IMG/VR virus record: IMGVR_UViG_3300033146_004416
Span: 1-21,907 of that record
Source: a virus
Length of the DNA: 21,907 nucleotides
Reading direction: 5' to 3' (one strand)
Shown here: positions 21,530-21,907 of the stretch, piece after piece
How positions within the stretch are numbered: position 1 is the first letter of the stretch
Layout: every line of letters starts with the position of its first letter
Made by a program: the position numbers and the translations under genes
The notes under the pieces: model-generated
Seen by the model: the letters and a program-made list of their open reading frames with translations, nothing else
Databases searched by the model: none
What the model was told of the DNA's origin: nothing

Positions 21530-21907
21530 ATGGGACTTTTTGGCAATTTATTTGGAAAAGAAGATAGTAATGCTGGTAGAGATACTGCAGCACAAGGTAC
21601 GGCTATATTAAAACAAGGTGCCCAAGCTGCATCTAAAGTTGGTAATACAACTGATAAAAGAGCCGGACAATATGCAACTCAGGCTGATGCTTTAACAGCA
21701 CGTAATAATGCTGATATAGGAACATCAGCCGCTGACTTTATGAACAAGCAAGATGAAGCTGCTGCTATTACAGCAGGAAAAGAAGCAGATACTGCAGCTA
21801 AAGGCTCAGCTAGAAATGCTATTAAAGCAGCTAGAACTGCTGGAGCTAATAGTGGACAAGCTGCACTTATGGCTGCACAAAATACTGGAGATACATATAC
21901 TAATGCA
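21530..21907 (+). CDS. Internal virion (ejection) protein candidate, 3' end outside window
   Basis: The frame starts at ATG 21530, with AGGAGG seven bases upstream, and is open to the right edge (126 codons visible). It begins MGLFGNLFGKEDSNAGRD and continues as a long Ala/Gly/Gln/Asn-rich helical region (AAQGTAILKQGAQAASK, SARNAIKAARTAGANSG). This composition and the short Gly-Phe-rich start are typical of podovirus internal virion or pilot proteins, which leave the capsid to form a DNA channel across the cell envelope. Its place directly after the nozzle gene matches ejection-gene positions in P22- and T7-like phages. The class is inferred; the exact family cannot be named. Confidence 0.7.
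   Translation, partial: MGLFGNLFGKEDSNAGRDTAAQGTAILKQGAQAASKVGNTTDKRAGQYATQADALTARNNADIGTSAADFMNKQDEAAAITAGKEADTAAKGSARNAIKAARTAGANSGQAALMAAQNTGDTYTNA

Noticed and set aside
1-21907. Alternative genetic code with TAG read through, as in some AT-rich phages
   Set aside because: TAG ends genes at 1428, 4611 and 16907 at sensible places followed by ribosome sites, and TGA and TAA are also used as stops.
1-21907. tRNA genes, integrase, attachment sites or insertion sequences
   Set aside because: No cloverleaf-like sequence, recombinase motif or terminal inverted repeats could be supported by reading both strands.

Overview
This window is part of an AT-rich, short-tailed (podovirus-type) bacteriophage or prophage genome. 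The identification rests on a structural gene order on the + strand: HNH nuclease, large terminase, portal, scaffold, major capsid protein, head-tail adaptor, tail nozzle, then the start of an Ala-rich internal virion (ejection) protein. Genes are tightly packed, often overlapping by 4-17 nt, with AGGAG-type ribosome sites, Arg mostly AGA, Ile often ATA and the standard code (TAG, TAA and TGA all end genes). The host cannot be named. A signal-peptide protein and Shine-Dalgarno/sigma70-like signals fit a low-GC bacterium. No integrase, repressor, lysis gene, DNA/RNA polymerase or tRNA gene is visible here.

Left arm (1-3202, - strand): an early/replication module. Translation order starts at 3202 with a 4-Cys HNH-like protein lacking catalytic histidines. 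It overlaps an ATGA junction with a 432-aa winged-helix replication initiator candidate. Inside the initiator gene lie four head-to-tail 11-bp iterons and a degenerate fifth (2232-2294), a lambda-O-like arrangement suggesting the replication origin. A 42-aa coiled-coil protein and a secreted 120-aa protein follow, then a rho-independent terminator (810-836). Beyond it, three tiny genes each carry a near-identical promoter/ribosome-site cassette, with an extra orphan promoter upstream.

Centre (3203-5900): a 147-bp divergent promoter region with a perfect palindrome separates the two arms. The + strand then carries small regulatory-looking genes: two ribbon-helix-helix candidates, a 4-Cys protein, an unknown 145-aa protein, a terminator (4411-4438), a 51-aa protein, a sigma-factor-like protein, a winged-helix protein and an HNH nuclease. 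Several start with TTG.

Right arm (5943-21907, + strand): packaging and virion genes. Four of the longer gaps between genes carry the heptamer GTTACTA 30-41 nt before the next start codon, a candidate late control element. A strong terminator follows the capsid gene. Beta-propeller-like repeats are abundant: in a 631-aa structural protein, as an insert within the adaptor, and in the nozzle. The nozzle appears split into two genes (15659-16909 and 16911-21515) that separate inside one propeller blade.

How it may work (inference): early leftward genes replicate the DNA from the iteron origin. The rightward regulators, perhaps the sigma-like protein, then turn on packaging and virion genes. HNH plus terminase cut and package DNA through the portal into a scaffold-assembled capsid, and the adaptor, nozzle and ejection proteins form the tail and deliver the genome.
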